Positions 35,578 to 48,224 of a stretch of DNA of 64,000 nt are shown piece after piece. The stretch spans positions 210,970 through 274,969 of the forward strand of contig NW_024468556.1 in assembly GCF_001632365.1 (NCBI RefSeq). The letters are read 5' to 3'. Position numbers and translations under genes: made by a program. Source of the stretch: Laetiporus sulphureus 93-53 (Eukaryota; Basidiomycota; Agaricomycetes; Polyporales; Laetiporaceae). The notes below the pieces were generated by a model. That model was not told where the DNA came from, made no database searches, and saw nothing but the letters and a program-made list of their open reading frames with translations. Each line of letters begins with the position of its first letter. Within the stretch, counting starts at the first letter, position 1.

Positions 35578-37915
35578 CTACTCGTTCCATCTGAAAGAAG
35601 CCATCAGTTGATAGAAGCAAGCGCTGGACTCGCGACATTGTACGTACGCGACCAGGAACATGCAGAGGACACCGAACGCCATCGCTGCGAACTACAAGGC
35701 AAAGTCAGCACCATACACTTCAAAACGGTTCACATGCACTTCAACGCACCTCCCGCAAGGCCTGCTTTCCGCTAGAGCTTTCTTCCAGCAATCTGTCGAT
35801 CAGCGGGGAGTCAGAATGTCCCTTGGGGTCGCTTCTACAAGAAGACATACGTGGGCAACACTGCGACAGCGCCAATGTACATGAATCCACCAGCCACAAA
35901 CGGGATCACCTGAAGACCACACCGCCGACATCTCAGTTCCGGAACACGGCACGAGGCGAAACGAATGTATTCTCGACTCACCAGGTCTGCTAGTTGGACC
36001 GTTGTCCCCAGAAGCCCCGCGGCAGCCTGCCGTATGGCTGCTGCGAGATCTGTCACCTCGTGCGCCGCGCTCCCGGACGCTGACAAGTTGCGGATGCCGA
36101 TACCCATAAACGTGCTGGAGAAGAACAAGGAAGAAGATCCATCAGCGATGCGATGCTCCGTCCACCCACTGAGCGTATCTGCGTCTACTTACCCGACCTA
36201 ACCATACCAGAACAGCGGACGAAAAGCACGGATGTCAGCAGATCAATCTAACGAGGGCGGGAGCAACTATGATGATGACGGGATAAATGTGCAGTGCTAA
36301 CACAGCAAAGGGCTCAGAAAGTGCTCCAGTCTCATGTTGAAATATATGGAGAAGATAGACCAGGAACAAGATGTGTCCAACACTCGGCGAAACCGAATGC
36401 ATATATAAAGGGCTAGAGGAGTCGAGAATAATAGACGCACAAATGCTCCAATAGCAGTCAGAAATTGCGACTGCATTGCTTGCTTTTTAGTGAAACCACT
36501 GCGTACTAGGATAGAATAGTCGGCAATTTCATGGGGAATTTCATGTGCGAAACATGCCAAAGTGGTGGTGGCGCCGATCAAGGGCGACGAGTAAAATGAT
36601 GCAGCCATTCTGCAATATAATCATCAGTAGACCGCCTTACGAAAAGACGGAGCTTGATATCGCACGTACGCGAGACCATCTGTACTAGTAGAATCAATCG
36701 ATCAGGATTATCTCAATGGACGCAGCAGAAGACAGCTCACATGTTGTGCACGAAGTCGCCAAAAAGGTTTAGATAGGCTGATAACCTGGACGTCTGCTTC
36801 GCCGCTTTCTCCTCCTCGTGCGCGGATGGTGAGCCGGCTGCCAACGTGTCTGACTTGTCCGAGCCGCGAGACCGAATCTCGCCGGTCGAAGCGGCCAGTG
36901 ATACGCCAGACGCTTGGGCGGCGTCCTTCGCTGACTTCTCGCCGTGGACGTGACTGTGAGAATGTCCGGCGTCCCCGTTTTCGCTGCCCAGAACGCGGAG
37001 CGTCTTTTCCATCAAAAAGAACGACGCGAAGCCCACGAAGATGCCCAGTCTGCAGGCGCGTCGTCAGAGTGGTCTCTAGGCTTCAGTCTGGCCTGTGGCG
37101 CTCACCCGATGAGAATGTTGCGCTTCTCCTCGACCATGACAAAGTGGATACCCCCGTCCTGGTGCTCGCCCATGAATGCGTGAGGCACAAGATGCAGGAA
37201 GACGTCGGAGAGAAGTCCCCCAGTCTACAAATGGCCCTTCGTCTCAGAATTCCTACGCGCGACGAGGCAGAGAAGCACCCCTCACCGCAAACGCCGTCAT
37301 CGTATTCAAGGTATTGGGGTTGATCTGTGCCGGGATGAATGCCAGGATGAAGTTCGGCACCCTGGAAGATGAGACGTAGAGGCAGGTTAGCCGATGACAT
37401 TGCCTGTACAGGACGTGCGGAGCGAGTCTGCCGTGCAAGTGAGAGAAAAGAATTGGACTCACGAGCTGATGTAGAAAGTTCCAAGGACTGGCCCATTCGC
37501 AGGTTATGTCATGTGTAGGTCAGGCCGGCATTCTTCCAGCGACACGTTCGTCCTGAACGCTGCAAGTGCGACGTACCGGAGTTCCAGCCAGGGCCGAAGG
37601 GAAAGAGCCATGCAAACACCTGGCGCATTATGGGTGACTGCGCTTCCTCCAGCTCACGCTTGAGGGTGTTGAGCTGCTGAATCGGTGAACAGTCATAGAT
37701 TTCCGTGTCCTGTGGGGTTAAGCGGGAAGCAGGGGCGAGGGTCTCTCGTTAGAATTTGGCCATCCTGTAGTCGCACGTGCGTAGGCGGTACTGACCAGGA
37801 CGGCAAGCGGTGCCTTTGCCGTGTCCGCAACTACTGTTGTCCCTATTACAAGGCTCGCTGCGGCTGCGAGGAGCAAAAGAGCTCGTCGACGTGGTGTCGA
37901 GCTGAAGATGGCCAT
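35578..37915 (-). CDS. YKE4: ZIP-family zinc transporter, ZIP7/KE4 type
   Basis: These transporters release zinc from the secretory pathway into the cytosol. The gene is split into about ten exons. It opens with an N-terminal signal or anchor (RRALLLLAAAASLVIGTTVVA) and a luminal segment (DTEIYDCSPIQQL). The first ZIP segments follow (GLLSDVFLHLVPHAF), then a His-rich loop (GHSHSHVHGE, near 36940). The metal-pore motifs are HN-I-TDG (split by an intron near 36740) and HEIPHE (near 36530). The last exon ends VAWNE. The order and motifs are complete, so the gene looks functional. The start is 221 bp from the divergent HD-domain gene. Exon ends other than those around the motifs were not fixed; the start could be four codons upstream at 37927. 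Confidence 0.9.
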
Positions 37916-38136
37916 GGTCGAGTGCAAGCTGCTCGCAGTCGGTGTGCGGCGCGAGCACGAATCCGAATCCGAAGCAGTGCGAGGTACACTAGGTCACGTG
38001 GCCAACGCGTCTCTCTCAAGCGCGCGATCTCAGATCCGTTGCGGACGCGACGCGACACGCGCCCGAAGACGTGTTCCTCCCTACGGAATAGCTTTTTTCC
38101 TGCTTTGCAACTGCAATTTTATTCACTCTGAGAAGT

Positions 38137-39069
38137 ATGTACCCCAGCGACGAGGAAAGTGCAGCCGTCAAGGCGGCAGAGGACCTCATGCTCAGCACCA
38201 TGGCCCGCTACGACCCATCCCACGACGCGTTCCATGGTGAGTGGCGCCGCTGCCGAAGGCTCAGCGATTCCTTCATACCATCCACCAGTGCAACGCGTAA
38301 GAAAGACGGCTTTGCAGCTTGCACGTTCCATTTCGTCAACTCGACAACTTGACCTGCTGGTGGTCGAGCTAGCCGCCCTCCTCCACGACGTGCTGGACAA
38401 GAAATACGTCTCGCCCGAAGAGGCTGTAGAGCCCTACGCGTTCTTCACTCCTTTCTTCCAGATGCTCGCTTCTGATTGCGGAGTGGATCTCATAAAGGAC
38501 GGCAGAGCGCGCACCATAGCTAGGATCGTGGACAACGTATCCTGGAGCACCGAGAAGCGGCTTCGCGCGACGGGCTTACTCGAGGATTGGCATCGAGACT
38601 GCATAGAGCTGCATTGTGTGCAAGATGCGGATAGGCTAGATGCCATTGGTGCATTTGGTGCGACGTCTGACCTTCCCTTCCCGTCTGCCCATCATTTGTA
38701 CCAAGCTAAGTACTCCTCGTGCAGGGATCATGCGCTGCGCTGCTTATAGTGCCGTCACAAATCAGTGAGTTCTGATTGACACATGATAACTCAGCACAAT
38801 CTGATTGAGCAATCTGTACTTAGTCCTCTGCATACTCCCGGTAATGATCCCGCACACGCCGCATCAGCTGTGCAACACTTTCACGACAAACTGTTGCACA
38901 TCCGAGAAAGACTGAAGACAGAGCCCGGGATACGTTTAGCCGAGAAGCGATACCAGCTGGTGCGTGCAGTACTGGATTATAATCACTATAATTTTGGTGA
39001 GACCGCGATCAGATGTTGGACTTCTTGCAAGCAGTAGATGAGGAGTACAACGTCGAACACAGTTATTGA
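38137..39069 (+). CDS. HD-domain metal-dependent phosphohydrolase
   Basis: Five exons (38137-38236, 38289-38657, 38725-38764, 38824-38959, 39013-39069) give 233 residues. The metal ligands of the HD superfamily are in place: a histidine in HDAFHVQRV (split by intron 1), the HD pair in ELAALLHDVLD, and an aspartate in VQDADRLDAIG. The helix GIMRCAAYSAVTNH and the segment SAVQHFHDKLL match the bacterial and fungal YedJ-like group of putative phosphohydrolases. The natural substrate of that group is not established. The fourth exon was placed with the acceptor TTAG at 38823, which restores NHPLHTPGND. Confidence 0.88.
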
Positions 39070-39239
39070 GACAGGCTTCCTCTGTCTGGAGGATGAGAAC
39101 TGGGAGCGTTGGAAATGGGCTGATATGCATCATCTCCGATACAGCAGTGTAGATACAAAGCAGTTGGTATCATCCAGTGAATCATCTGTCGCATGCTTCG
39201 CGCACCCTCTTCCAGGGGTTCGTCCCGCCACGCGCGCCC

Positions 39240-41110
39240 TCAGACCCTTCCCTCCTCAAGCAAGCGCTCCTTCTCATCAGCGCGTCTGTGGGGATCACCC
39301 ACCCTCCTGACAACACGCCTTCGCCTCATGACGTGAAGTAGCACAAGAGTCAACACGACTCCCGACGCCATTGCCGCACACAGCTTGTGGCCGTCCTTCC
39401 AAGCGATAGCAGGCCGGCCAGTCGTGGACAGCAGGGAGCCCCACCCAACAGCCCTACTAGCCAGCAATAGTATGAGCAACAATCCCGCTAGGACAGCCGT
39501 GCCGCATGTCAGGAGAGCGGCCAGCTTCCGACGATTTAGCGTGTGCGTCGTGTTCATTGACGTGTCGATTGGATGGACTATAGAGGAGGGTTTCTCCATG
39601 ATCTTCTCTGGTGGGTCGATTGATGCAACCTTCTCTGCCGGACAGGTATCTGTCACGTTACCGATGTCCTCAGACTGTGCCAGAGTAGCATCCGTACAGG
39701 CAGTGCTCGGTTGGCTGACGACGGCGTCATGCGGCGCAACTTTCCGACGACCGCTGCATTCTCGTACTGCCAACGTTGCCGGATCCCTAGGATAGGCACG
39801 GCGGGCGGACATCGATTCCATATACGCCTCGTCGAACCCAAGGAGATATCTGCTGTAGATGTCCTGCAGATGTCGGCTAACGTCTTGCATAGAGTCGTCT
39901 CGCCCCCGATCGCTCCCCACGGCCTTCCAAAGGTCCATCCTGGAGGCGATCGATAGCCACATATTCCTTTCCATGCACTGACACATCGTCAGCGCCAATC
40001 GTCAGAATCGACGAGCATGCGCGGACACTCACGTAAAAGAAGCCCCCGGAAGTCGCGACGAGCAGGTGGAGTTTGTACAGGTCGATTGGCATGTCATTGA
40101 TATACGTATCCGACGATCTCAGCGCGATGCAGTTCCTCTGCCTGTAGGCCATGTACTCGTGCTCGAAAATGTAAGGTGGTAGCGCGGGCATGACGACGGG
40201 TGTCTCGTTCACTCGCGCCCACTCCGAAGACCGAGGCATGGTTCCAGCCATCGCGCTGCGAGACTTGAAGAGGCTTGTCCACGACGGATGTCGACGATAT
40301 CCTGCGATTTTTGAACTGGATACACCTCTCGGGTTGGTGAGACGCCGGCGCTCAGAACCAGATGCGACGGCCGTGGGAAATCTCGTGCTGCCGCCATCGA
40401 TAAGATCTCCATCTCGAGCACAGTCCAAGAGCAGTGAGGGCTGCAATCTCTGATCGAAAGCAATAGTACCCGCGCCATGATGAACATCGGTCCTCGAACT
40501 GAACACGGCCGAAGGATGAGCTTTCTCTGCGCTACGCCTGAGGTGATGCGTAAAACAGCTTCATCAGCTGGTCTCAGAGAAGCAGGTGATGTTACGTACG
40601 TCCTTGCCTCCTCATCGCGCTCTGGACCCGACCCCGCGGAAGGCAGCTTGCCATAAGATGCACCGAGTTCTTTCAGCTCGGCGGCAAGGCCTTCTAGCTG
40701 GCGTCGCCTCTCAACGATCTCGGCATCAAGCCTCGTCCTCTCGGCTTCTCGTACCGTGCCTGCGTCAGGGCCGACCTGGTCAGCCAGCTCTTGGCGTTGC
40801 AATTCGAGATCTTTGAGGATCTTTTCAACGCTTCTGGTGCGGCTACGCATGTTGTGATATGCGAGCTGGCGGAGGCGTAGAGCCCTGGTCCGTTCTAGTA
40901 AAAGCTGTACGGTTTGCGCGCGGGATGTCGATGGCGAGGAGTGCCGCTGGCTCTGGATGGAAGAAAGTGAACGCTGAATCAAGAAGAACAGGCGGCATGT
41001 GTGGACCGCCGAAGACACAGACCTACCTGAGCATCTGTAGGGCCATCGCATGCATTCAGCTCATGGAACGTTGCGTTCAATGCTTGAAATGTTGTGCGAT
41101 TTGGCTCCAT
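39240..41110 (-). CDS. Unrecognised coiled-coil protein with C-terminal membrane segments
   Basis: Four exons (41027-41110, 40600-40973, 40033-40537, 39240-39977) give 566 residues. Residues about 40-150 form a charged coiled coil (ILKDLELQRQELADQV). The middle is basic and then has a folded-looking stretch (PPYIFEHEYMAYRQRNCIAL, then DLYKLHLLVATSGGFFY). After an acidic linker come two hydrophobic segments near the end (LAALLTCGTAVLAGLLLILL and AAMASGVVLTLVLLHV), followed by a strongly basic tail. The layout suits a tail-anchored or double-pass membrane protein with a cytosolic coiled coil. I know no family name for it. Confidence 0.78.
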
Positions 41111-41753
41111 TGTCAAGGAGGGGGCAGTTTAAATGCGAAGTCGAATGAGGCGGAAAACAGCGCGTAAGTACTGAATAGATATTGAGCGGCATAGCGGCAT
41201 TCTGTGCACAGAAAGAGACCGGGGAGGACAACATTGATGGGTCTAGAGCCTACGTCAGCGGTGCTTCTTAACGTCGTCGGCATCTATCATGAGGCTAGCG
41301 GATTAAATGAGACGTTTAGTTCCGGCAACACGCCAGAACAGCGCCACAGCATACAAGACTCCCGCGCTTCGCCGTGAGTTGCAGCACCATGCTAAATTTG
41401 CCATCGAATCATTCGGAATGCACTGAGTACCGCGGTGCTGATGCATGCTGCGTGGATGTAGCGGATCATGCAGACTCGTCCATTTGAGAACGCGGCAGGC
41501 CGGCGGTTTTCCGCACCAATACAATTTCAATGCTGCCACGAAATGACACCTCGGCAACTGACTTCGGGCATTCGTAAGCACAACACAGTATAGCAAGTCG
41601 ACGCACCACATCGGGCTGCCGTCGAGAGCCGCAAGCCACACGGTAATAGCTGGGTGGCCATCCGGGTATCGTCACCCGTTCGACAATGTCCGGCTAGTCA
41701 TACAATACCGCTAATAGTACAACAGAGGAAACGAAGCACACCGGCAATCATTC
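41111..41753. other. Intergenic
   Basis: Two genes on the minus strand flank this stretch; it should hold the 3' UTR of RFC and the promoter of the coiled-coil gene. I see nothing else. Confidence 0.5.
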
Positions 41754-43430
41754 CTAATCATCAAATTCCGACAGGTCTATACCATAGAAGAAATGCTGAC
41801 GAAGACAGCGTTGGACACAGCGCGTCAGCATCAAGTACGATTCACAATGGTGAAAACGCACCTTATACAAACTCATCACCTTGACAACCCACGCCTCGAG
41901 ATGGAAGATCTTCTTGTTGCCTACTCGCATGCGGACCTCCTACCGCGCGGCAATGAGATTACAATGACGTCTGCATCATTGAGAAGAGACGCACATATAT
42001 CGCTGCCCAATGCATGATGTCCGCTTTGAGGCTTTCGTCGACTTGCTCTACCACTTGGTCTGCAATTGTCTGTACACGAGGTCCACCAGCAACGCCGCGC
42101 GGTTATTAGAGCGTTGCGCACCTTGAGCACCACTGTTGCCGGTATGCAATGGCTCAACAGCTCATACAGCTTCGCCCGCACTTCCATCACACGCGCTGGT
42201 GACTGCTCTTGCACGATCATATCTGCGACCTTCTGACAATAGGTCTCCCAGTCAGGTTTTGCGATGGTGATCGGCTTGTCGAGGTCGGTGCTGGAACGGT
42301 GAGTGACGTTAGAAAGGCCCACATTGGATATATCATGAGCGCGGTAAGACGAGCGTACGCACGATTGCATCTTCAAAGCCTCGAGCACAAGCACAGCTTT
42401 TCGCATGTTGCCATTTGCGTCCTCCACGATGTCGCGAGCAACCTTGTCAGGAATGTCGAACCCCTCCTTTCTCCCGACATAGCGTAGCACATTCTCCATC
42501 TGAGACGTCAGAAGGAATCAGTTCAGCAATGGCGCGTAGGCTAGACATAACACGGAGCACACCTCTTCTGCCGTCGGCGATGCGATCCTCACGAGCAAAC
42601 ATCGACTCTTGATGGGAGCGATCAGACGGCTCGTTGAGTTCGCGCAGAGGATGATGCGCAGGTTCGACATGTATTTCTCCATCGTTCGCCGCAGGGCTGC
42701 TTGTGCATCGCGAGTCAAGGAATCGGCTTCGTTGATCACAACCACTGCGCGCACAAGAGTTAGTACGAGATGCACCTAACGTGATAATATGGATGACCTT
42801 TGAAGCGTTGCTTCGCATTCAAGTCTATTTGCTGGGTTTGGGCGATCTCCTTCAGGAGTTCTTGGATCACCACTCGGTCGTAATTTCCGACTTCGCTATA
42901 AACGTTGGGTGGAAGCTCAGCAGTGAAAATCCCTAGACGGCAGCTCCACATACCTTGGAGTGATCTCGATATGGTAGTTGCTTTGCACGAGGTTCACATC
43001 CAGTTTCCTTCTAGTTGGTGTCATGAACACACGTTGGTCAATCTTGAGCTGAAGGGGTCGTCGTTTGATGAGGTGTACAATCATTATGAGCATATTGCAT
43101 CAGAATCACACCTTGTCGGCGCCCTTGCCGAACAGCTCCCTCAACGTGCATGCAATGCGAGTCTTCTTGCCCGCACCAGAAGGCCCATAAAAGAGCACGT
43201 GCGGAAAGTCTCCGGAGGCCGCCTTCAGGACACGACTTGCGTCGTCAGGGGTAGTTACTCCGAATCACAGTAATCACACGTACCAATGCGCGCAAGCGAG
43301 CGGATAGACCGGCGTGATAGTGCAGGTCATCGAGGGTGCGTGGCCGGTGCTAGACATAATTCAGATACGTCGTAGCCTGTTGGCGGCAAAAGACTAGTCG
43401 AACACGTACCTTGTCGACCCAAAGAGACAT
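41754..43430 (-). CDS. RFC5: Replication factor C subunit (yeast Rfc5, human RFC3)
   Basis: This is one of the small subunits of the clamp loader that opens PCNA at primer ends. The protein begins MSLWVDK, with the first intron right after it, and continues HRPRTLDDLHYH. The Walker A loop is GPSGAGKKT. The family signature SNYHIEITPSEVGNYDRVV follows. The Walker B position reads VVVINEADSL. The SRC arginine-finger motif is in KSRCLLVRI. The C-terminal collar domain contains YELLSHCIPA and the last exon ends GIDLSEFDD. The NEAD-type Walker B fits a subunit that binds but does not use ATP normally. The gene has many short introns; I fixed only the first and last exons. It shares a 203-bp intergenic space with HEN1. 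Confidence 0.93.
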
Positions 43431-43633
43431 TTTCGAGGTAGTGGCACGAGAGGATGATACGGCGTCGGCGGTGAGTATGGTGGAGGCTTAAACTAGATGG
43501 GACGCGTTGCGTCACGCGTCCGTCACGCGTTGACACGCGGTTTCACCTTGGGTTGGGACGGGCCTGTTCTGTTTCGATTTACTGTGACCTCCACAATTTA
43601 TCTGACCCGGCTGACGATTGACACAACTTGAGT

Positions 43634-45204
43634 ATGTTTGTCGAGCAAGGACATGACGAGTTGACTGTGACTTTCTATCCCCCTCTGCACTTGCAAAGAA
43701 GAGCGTGGGTGCTCGACGTTCTCCGAAGGGAGAGAGTGCACATGGTACGAGTGTTGTGAACTACTGTGTAGTCAAGTCTGAATCAGTCTCTCAATAGGTT
43801 CTGGACGTTGGCTGCGGTGAAGGCGAACTAATCTCTTGTCTATGCAATCCTGCACCGTGGCTGCCACCGCCGTCTCTTACGGTTCCTGATTCTCTTTCTA
43901 CATCTGGAATCCCTGGCGATATCCTCTCGCTACCACTTACCGACATAAACCTGCACCCAGCGAAGGTCGTGGGGCTTGATATCTCTGCAGCTGATCTCAA
44001 ATATGCTGTGGAAAGTACAGCACCAGAATCATCCTCTGGCGAGGACTGTTGGACGGGCACCTTGCGTTGGGAACCTCTCGAAGTCAAAATCTGGGAAGGC
44101 GACCTGCAATCGATCAATCCTGAATTCGTCAATGTGGAGTGCATCGTCTCCACGGAGGTGTACGTCTGATCTCGGCATCGATGCAATGCTCAATATTCAC
44201 GAGTTCCTAGTATCGAACATTTGCCAGAGGGTGTGCTGCAGAACTTTGCCCCAATCATGCTCGGCGTGTATCATCCACGGCTTCTCCTGATCACCTCGCC
44301 ATCTTATACCTTCAATGCACGCTTTACTCGTCCAAATGCACCCAAGGAAGCACGAAACGGCTACCCCGATCCCACAGGCAGAACAACGCGTATATTCCGC
44401 CACCACGATCATAAATTCGAGTGGACAGTACAAGAGTTTACCGAATGGTGCAATCAGATCGCCGATGAGTGGGGATACGAGGCACAAATTGGCGGCGTTG
44501 GAAAGGCTCGTGAGAATGATGAATGGGGCCGTGACGATGAGCTAGGTTGGGCCAGTCAAGTGGCTGCATTTCGGAGACGGGAAGGAGACGTCTATGAAGA
44601 TAAGCGCAACAAGGCTGTCGAGAGGATGTCCAACCCAGAAGCACGAACCGAGCTGAAACTGCTGGCGACGCATCACCATCACGCACATGAGAAGGCTGGA
44701 CAGCCAGCGTTGCTGGATGAAATCCGCCGTCTACTTGCTTCCGAGGTTAAGCAAAGCATGCATCCTAGCTTCAGGTTGGGAGAGCTATGGTATAAAGCAT
44801 CTATCGCGAAAGCGTGCGGAGGCTGGCTGGAGGTCTTGCTTGCAGTGATTCGGCAAGAACCGGCGCTACACCTACGTAGAATGGATTCCTCAACAGTTTT
44901 AGATTGGCAGATAGAGTTGGAAGACTGGTCGCCGCCCGGAGTCCCTTTCTGGGGGCAGGAAACTCAGTACGAAGGGCAAGATGGAAGCAGTATCTCATCT
45001 GATGAGCAGGGCGGTGAGGCTGCAGTTCCTGGCGATGCGGCTGGATTGGGAGAGGCACAGCCGTTTGGAAACGATCCTTGGAACAACTTACTAAGTCATG
45101 AAGCGGAAGTTGGGAACAATGCATGGGTGCTCGCAGAGGTGGACGAGCAATGTGGCTGGCAAGACGTGGTTAGCAGCTGGGGTGGACAAGTGGTCCAAGG
45201 ATGA
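43634..45204 (+). CDS. HEN1: Small-RNA 2'-O-methyltransferase HEN1
   Basis: HEN1 methylates the 3'-terminal ribose of small RNAs, protecting them from uridylation and decay. Three exons (43634-43744, 43798-44159, 44211-45204) give 488 residues. The N-terminal YPPLHLQRR segment and the SAM-binding loop VLDVGCGEGELI are followed by VVGLDIS. The metal-binding signature is EVIEHLP, split by the second intron, and then HHDHKFEWT, which supply the Glu-x-x-Glu-His and His ligands unique to this family. The RNA-binding domains of plant HEN1 are absent, as in animal and fungal forms. The last 150 residues are acidic and species-specific. The start lies 203 bp from the divergent RFC gene. Confidence 0.92.
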
Positions 45205-45417
45205 ACTATTGAGCAATAAAACAGGGAGGTCTGTGTTCGTTGAACTTCACCGCGTGCATTGTGAGAGATGATTGAGTATCCGCATATATTACATGGTATC
45301 GCTGTGACAGACATGAGAAACTCAACGCATTACTCATTCCATAGATTGAGAGAGACTGCTGGGTGCTATGGTCGATGCAAATCGCTGAACAGTGCGTCTC
45401 ATACGCGCATGTGAAGT

Positions 45418-45739
45418 CTACTCCTCCACCAGCAATCGCCGTGGTCCTGCGGATAGCGTGACAGTGAGAATGAGACTCTACTGTAAGGATCATGCCACTC
45501 ACTCTCTAGAGGGTGTACCTGTGCAAGATACGTAACAGCCCACATGAGATAGCAGCATGCCAATGTAAGCATGCAGGCGGTCCGAATGAGTCTGGTGAAC
45601 GTCAGTCTCCTATAGCCATTGCAGTTGCACCGACTTGAACATACGTCTGCTGAGGCCCCTTCGGTGTGAAGAACCAAGCACCCGCCATACCAGCTAGGAT
45701 GATGAGTAGCACGATAAGTGTCGGCCACGACGAGGACAT
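45418..45739 (-). CDS. VMA9: V-type ATPase subunit e (Vma9)
   Basis: Three exons (45645-45739, 45503-45591, 45418-45446) give 70 residues, the normal size of this tiny membrane subunit of the V0 sector, which helps the proton pump assemble on vacuole and endosome membranes. Two hydrophobic helices (TLIVLLIILAGMAGAWFF and ACMLTLACCYLMWAVTYLA) flank the conserved PKGPQQT loop. The helix is followed by AQVHPL, the typical end. The last exon is only 29 bases and adds PRRLLVEE. The gene starts 81 bp from the divergent NIPA-like gene. Confidence 0.9.
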
Positions 45740-45820
45740 GGCTGTTGCTGCTAGAACATGAATTCGCGAACACGAGCGCTAATCGCGCACACCCTCTCAT
45801 CTCTGACCACTACACCTACC

Positions 45821-47801
45821 ATGGCCACTATACCAACTGTTGCTTCAGTCTCATCTGCACCTGCCATGACTACCACTATATCATCTGGATCCTCGGATAA
45901 GGGCATCAAGGTCTGTCAATTCTACTGGCCATATCACTCGGCGGACTGACAGGGCGTTGCAGCGAAAACTCGAGGATGCCATTCTCAGTTTGGACGAGGC
46001 GGTCGGACCGTCGTATTTTACACTGGATCAACGTCCTCCAACAAAGAAGGCTAGGACGGGGAGATCCTTCTACTCGACACTAGCGAGGTATGGTGTCGGC
46101 AACGAGATTAAATCGTGAGTGGCTGCAATTGCTGTGCAAGGGTATACGTTGACATTTTCTTCTGCGACAGTACAAAGAAGGACCTCGATTACCTCTACAG
46201 AAATGCTCCACATTTGGCTGCTATAGTATCCCGTGCGGCCACTCGCGCTCGTAGTTCGACCCCATACAAGTTGAGCCATGTGGCCAAAACAACAACAAAA
46301 TCCTTCAGTGCAGACTACCGGCCCTCCTCTCTGCAATCATTCCTCTTACGTCTATCCACTTACAAGCTCAGCACATACGCAAACAAGCCTCCCGCCATAG
46401 ATGCGGTCGCCGCGGCAAAATGTGGCTGGATCAATGACGGCAAAGACCGTCTAGTATGTGGCATTTGCAGTGTTTCATGGGTTGTTGCGGGACGCGAAGG
46501 CCTCAATCGAGACGCCGGTATGTAGGATGGCCGAAGGTAGGTGCGAACCACTGATCATCCCATAGCCAATGCCCTGCTAGAGAAACAGCGCGTACAACTG
46601 GTGGATATGCATAAGGATGGTTGTCCGTGGAAGACCCGGCAGTGCGATCGTGAGTGACTATGCCTCTATGCATATGTTACAAGGCTAACGTGCTTTCAGC
46701 TACGATTTATCGGATCCCTTTGCACACTCCCTTGGCTATGGCGAGGGATGTTAAGGCAAGGGCGGTGGCGTTGGACACCGTCTTACAGGATGTGGAGATC
46801 AAGCATCCCCTTGTGAGTATGATCAGCTAGTCTCACGAAACGAAGTTCTTAGCGCGCTACAGACGCCTGCACAGATTCATTCGCTGCTGTCGATCATATC
46901 CTCAGTGCCATTGCTGCAATCCGCAAACATGGGTCGTCCAGCGCGTACGGAATCGGCAAATACAGACGGAGTGGCAGATTCGCCGGAGCCCTCCGAGACG
47001 GCGGTCATCACATCTCTATTTGGGTGGTCGGTGCTTCCATCATCGCCCTCCTCAGAGCGCGTACGCACATCGTCTCATTCATCTTCCGACTCTTCGGCTG
47101 CTTCATCATGGGCCCACTCGCGCACGTCGTCCGTGGCCTCTCTTCGTGACGGCACTTCTACGCTTAGCCCATCAAGGTTACATCGCTCTCCGCAGATCCC
47201 TTCGCCTATCCGCTCAGATGGGAGCCCACCTGTTGCTGTCCCGTCTCTCAAGCCTGATACCACATTGCTTCATTGTGCACTATGTCAGCGGCGCATCGGG
47301 CTGTGGGCATTCATTTCCCCTCCGCAGACCAACGATCATTCCAATGGCCCAGGAGCAACCGGGAATGCAGCCAAGGCTAAGGCAAAAATGCGGCCGAAGA
47401 GACAACTTGACGTTCTGAGGGAACACCGTTCCTATTGCCCGTATGTCATACGCTCGACGACCGTGCCTTCGCTTCCCGCGCAACCTTCAGGAGACGCAGG
47501 ACATACAACAACGCCATCGACGACCGTGCAGGTCAACGAGCAGATAGAGGGATGGCGAGCGGTCTTGACTGTCGTCCTGCGCCATGGCATGGCGCGCAGA
47601 CAGCGGCTAGGCGCGATTAGGCACACCAGTACAAGCAGGCTGGGTGCGAGTAACGGTGCCGAGGCGACAGGTTCCGGTATCCAGGCGGAGGAAGTGCAGA
47701 ATCAGATGAATGCGGTTGAGGCCATGGTGGCGGGTGTCAAGAGCCGTGGGGTGAGCCGGTCCGGTTTTCTCTCGAGACCGTCTGCTCATCTGCAGTTTTA
47801 G
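45821..47801 (+). CDS. C3HC zinc-finger protein, NIPA/Rsm1 type
   Basis: Six exons (45821-45910, 45963-46114, 46171-46517, 46566-46649, 46700-46812, 46863-47801) give 574 residues. Members of this family (ZC3HC1/NIPA in animals, Rsm1 in fission yeast) sit at the nuclear pore basket or act in mRNA export and cell-cycle control. The first C3HC domain has CGW, then CGICSVSW, and the closing histidine and cysteine in MHKDGCPWK. A second C-x2-C and H-x3-C set (CALCQRRIGLW, then REHRSYCPY) matches the Rsm1-like half. A Ser-rich insertion separates them. A start codon 21 codons upstream (45758) is in frame; I prefer 45821 because its context (CACCTACCATGG) is better. Confidence 0.88.
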
Positions 47802-48224
47802 GGCAAGGATGTCTTGCATTATGTCAGGGGACTCCTGCGTTGAAACGTTGATGGTGGTATGCGTCGCGATCAATGCTCGGTGCTCTGATCTCACGCACCA
47901 TGTTCAAATGTCTTGAATTGTCATAGCGTTTTTGTGCTTGTTTGTCGGGCTCGTTGCTGGCTTTATTTGCTATCTCCTTAGTGTCATTGTACTCATAAAC
48001 TCTCGAAATCCTTTCACGGCACTACCTTCTCACCCGTTCTCACCAATGTAACAGATGCTTGGATGTAACAGATTCTGAGACAAAATTCATGTAACAACCA
48101 AAACTCTCACACGACCGATTCTCAAGTCAACCGCAGGTGGTAGACGCCCAGCACATCGCCTTGATCTCTGCGCCATCTCTCACACATGCTATCTTGACTG
48201 CTGCGCTCGTTGAACTGCTGAACT
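47802..48224. other. Intergenic
   Basis: This should hold the 3' UTR of the zinc-finger gene and the promoter of BSD2. A short ATGTAACA-type repeat (near 48048, 48065 and 48090) is the only pattern I see. Confidence 0.45.
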
